From Deinococcales bacterium (GTDB taxonomy: Bacteria; Deinococcota; Deinococci; Deinococcales; JAAFIG01): a stretch of 64,000 nt of DNA. Shown in pieces: positions 62,521 to 64,000 of the stretch. Numbering within the stretch: the stretch's first letter is position 1; the number at the start of each line of letters is the position of its first letter. The position numbers were made by a program, and so were the translations under genes. The DNA lies in assembly GCA_025359505.1 (NCBI GenBank), contig JANYHH010000057.1, positions 92,894 to 156,893 on the forward strand, in the 5' to 3' direction. A model generated the notes under the pieces. The model was not told where the DNA came from. It did not search any database and saw nothing but the letters and a program-made list of their open reading frames with translations.

Positions 62521-62829
62521 TCAGGCGTTTGGCATGGTCAAACCCGTTTGAGCTGGGTCTGTCTCGCCCGCTTGGGCATCGGGCTGCATCACCAGCGGCT
62601 CTGCCCCTTCAAGCGTGAACAGGCTCAAGCCCTCGACCTCGGTCGGTTCGATGAAGTACACCGCGCCCTCGAAGTTGATCACAAAAACATCGTTGCGTTC
62701 AGCCGCGACTTTGCGCGAACCCATCATCTGCTGCGCCGCTCCCGCCAAGCCCTGCGCGTCTTCCTTGTTGCCAGCGCGTCCAACCACGATTTCTCTACCC
62801 GATTTCATCAACAGTAAAAGTTCGTACAT
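62521..62829 (-). CDS. Small hypothetical protein
   Basis: 102 residues, with GGAGG before the ATG and a terminator after the stop, so certainly a gene. MYELLLLMKSGREIVVGRAGNKEDAQGLAGAAQQMMGSRKV and VFVINFEGAVYFIEPTEVEGLSLF suggest a beta-rich N-terminal domain and an acidic tail. No family recognised. Confidence 0.75.
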   Translation of the reverse strand: MYELLLLMKSGREIVVGRAGNKEDAQGLAGAAQQMMGSRKVAAERNDVFVINFEGAVYFIEPTEVEGLSLFTLEGAEPLVMQPDAQAGETDPAQTGLTMPNA

Positions 62830-63024
62830 GAAGCCTCCAAGTCAAAACGACACCGCGAAATATACCGCACGGTTGGCAATCGACTCGAGTGTGAAATTTC
62901 AGTTGACTTCGAGATCTGTATTTACGGTTGCAACGCTTGACTGACCTCGCGTCCCTCAATGACCCGTGGCTCGAGTCGTATCAGGGCTGTGGGGCGCTCG
63001 AGCCTCAAAGTCCATCAACTCGAG

Positions 63025-63030
63025 TACGAT
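63025..63030 (+). promoter_or_regulatory. -10 box of leaderless AI-2E-family gene
   Basis: TACGAT directly after a CTCGAG, six bases before the ATG at 63037. Confidence 0.5.
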
Positions 63031-63036
63031 GCGTGT

Positions 63037-64000
63037 ATGGACAGCCGCTCAACGAAAGTGATCAACTTATTCCCGGCCGTCGCACTGGCGTTCGCGCTGG
63101 TGCTGCTGTGGGGGGCGCTCAACACGCTCGCGCCCTCGCTGCTGCTGATCGCGCTGTCGGTCATCATCGCCGCGAGCATGAACCCAGCCGTCAACTGGCT
63201 GAATGTGCGCCTCAAGTTTCCAAGGGCGCTCGGCGCGGCGCTGATTCTGTTCGTGGTGCTGGGCGGAATCGTCGGATTAGTCGGTGCGCTCGTGCCAGCG
63301 GTGATCGCGCAATTGACTGGTCTGATCGCGGCTGTTCCTGCGACAGCCAAAACCGTGCAGCAGTGGCTGGTGGACTCGAGCGCGACCAATCCAGTTTTTA
63401 AGAACCTGACCGATTCGCTGCAAACGGCTGATCTGGCTCAGCAATTGCAGGGTTTACTGAGCGCGATCCCGAATACCTTACTGAGCGCGGTCGGTGCGAC
63501 GGGTAACGTGCTGAACGGCGCGATTCTGGCGCTGCTGCTATTACTGATGGGTTTCACGGTGCTGATTCAGCCAGACCCGCTGATGAAGGGCGCACTGGCG
63601 GCCGTGCCACTGCGCTACCGCGATGAGGTCTCGAGAGCCATTGCAAGGGTCGGTCATCAGCTCAGCGCGTGGATGATCTCTACATTGTTACTGTCGCTGA
63701 TTCTGGCGGTGTCGTACTTCGTGGCGCTGGCAATTCTGGGTGCGTTTGGCGTGCGGGTCGGCAACATCTTTTTGTTCAGCGTGATCGCGGGCGTGACCAA
63801 CTTCATTCCAGTGGTCGGGCCGATCTTCGGGCTGCTGCCCCCGGTGCTGTCCGCGCTCGCGCCCGTGCCCGGCAACGCGTTGTGGGTGCTGGTCGTGTTG
63901 TTTACCATCAATTTTTTGGTCTTGAATTTAATCGCCCCCATTGTCATGGCACGGGGCGTCAGCTTGCACCCAGCCAGCAACCTCGGCGGCGTGCTGCTGT
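63037..64000 (+). CDS. AI-2E/PerM family membrane protein, 3' end outside the window
   Basis: At least 321 codons. Hydrophobic helices in the PerM order: VALAFALVLLWGALNTL, LLIALSVIIAASMNPAVNWL, ALGAALILFVVLGGIVGLVGALVPAV; then a soluble helical region, then LSAWMISTLLLSLILAVSYFVALAILG, GVTNFIPVVGPIFGLLPPVLSAL and LVLNLIAPIVMARGVSLHP. N-P-V/FIP-x-x-GP motifs are typical. The family includes AI-2 exporters and Na+/H+ antiporters; the role here is unknown. Confidence 0.9.
   Translation, partial: MDSRSTKVINLFPAVALAFALVLLWGALNTLAPSLLLIALSVIIAASMNPAVNWLNVRLKFPRALGAALILFVVLGGIVGLVGALVPAVIAQLTGLIAAVPATAKTVQQWLVDSSATNPVFKNLTDSLQTADLAQQLQGLLSAIPNTLLSAVGATGNVLNGAILALLLLLMGFTVLIQPDPLMKGALAAVPLRYRDEVSRAIARVGHQLSAWMISTLLLSLILAVSYFVALAILGAFGVRVGNIFLFSVIAGVTNFIPVVGPIFGLLPPVLSALAPVPGNALWVLVVLFTINFLVLNLIAPIVMARGVSLHPASNLGGVLL

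Overview
The window looks like chromosomal DNA (about 60% GC by eye) from a Deinococcus-like bacterium (Deinococcota). The clues are a bacillithiol-type bacilliredoxin, a DUF4388 (PATAN) regulator, a Ser/Thr kinase fused to a PQQ-type propeller, a short-type asparaginyl-tRNA synthetase, and about a dozen genes whose start codon lies 5-9 nt downstream of a TANNNT -10 box, as expected for leaderless mRNAs. No insertion sequence, tRNA, rRNA or CRISPR array was seen. The most pervasive feature is the palindrome CTCGAG. I counted 42 copies in the first 6 kb by hand (about 1 per 143 bp), where roughly 2 are expected. It occurs in coding and noncoding DNA alike and behaves like a highly iterated palindrome (compare HIP1 of cyanobacteria).

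Layout. 1-13 kb: a dihydrofolate-reductase-like fragment, a RelA/SpoT (p)ppGpp enzyme, fdhD with a molybdopterin oxidoreductase, an acyl-CoA dehydrogenase, rpsO, the kinase-propeller protein, pyrD and two coupled unknown genes. 12.7-14 kb: ffh. 14.2-25.6 kb: a catabolic cluster of a hydantoinase-like amidohydrolase, an M20 carbamoylase, a urocanase-like hydratase, a DUF917 protein and a histidine-ammonia-lyase-like protein that lacks the MIO-forming Ala-Ser-Gly triad, followed by a betaine-type ABC importer. This set matches the known five-step bacterial breakdown of ergothioneine (or S-methyl-ergothioneine) to glutamate better than ordinary histidine degradation, and it is the most interesting system here. 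25.6-26.1 kb: decayed pieces of an iron/cobalamin-type ABC transporter.

26-33 kb: a membrane-anchored sulfite-oxidase-fold protein, an alpha-amylase, small genes including a Uma2 nuclease-like protein, and leuA behind a transcription attenuator with a leucine-rich leader peptide. 33-37 kb: a TetR-controlled operon (DoxX, a reductive-dehalogenase-like Fe-S protein, a flavin hydroxylase) with a palindromic operator at its start site. 37-46 kb: ilvC; a run of six genes joined by 4-8 base overlaps (AbrB, tyrosine-phosphatase-like, two GNATs, MNT, HEPN); a lone HicB; and ilvBN behind a second attenuator rich in Ile/Val codons. ilvC and ilvB share a 12-bp palindrome TTGGTATACCAA.

46-54.6 kb: a two-component system divergent from an efflux operon (two TolC-like proteins, MacA-like adaptor, MacB-like ATPase and permease). 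54.7-64 kb: cmk-plsC-HAD operon, a DUF4388 regulator, a bacilliredoxin fused to a colicin-immunity-like domain, a DapA/HOGA-family aldolase, asnS, a cytochrome P450 and the start of an AI-2E-family permease. A dispersed family of GTAGGGGCG palindromes lies in several intergenic gaps.
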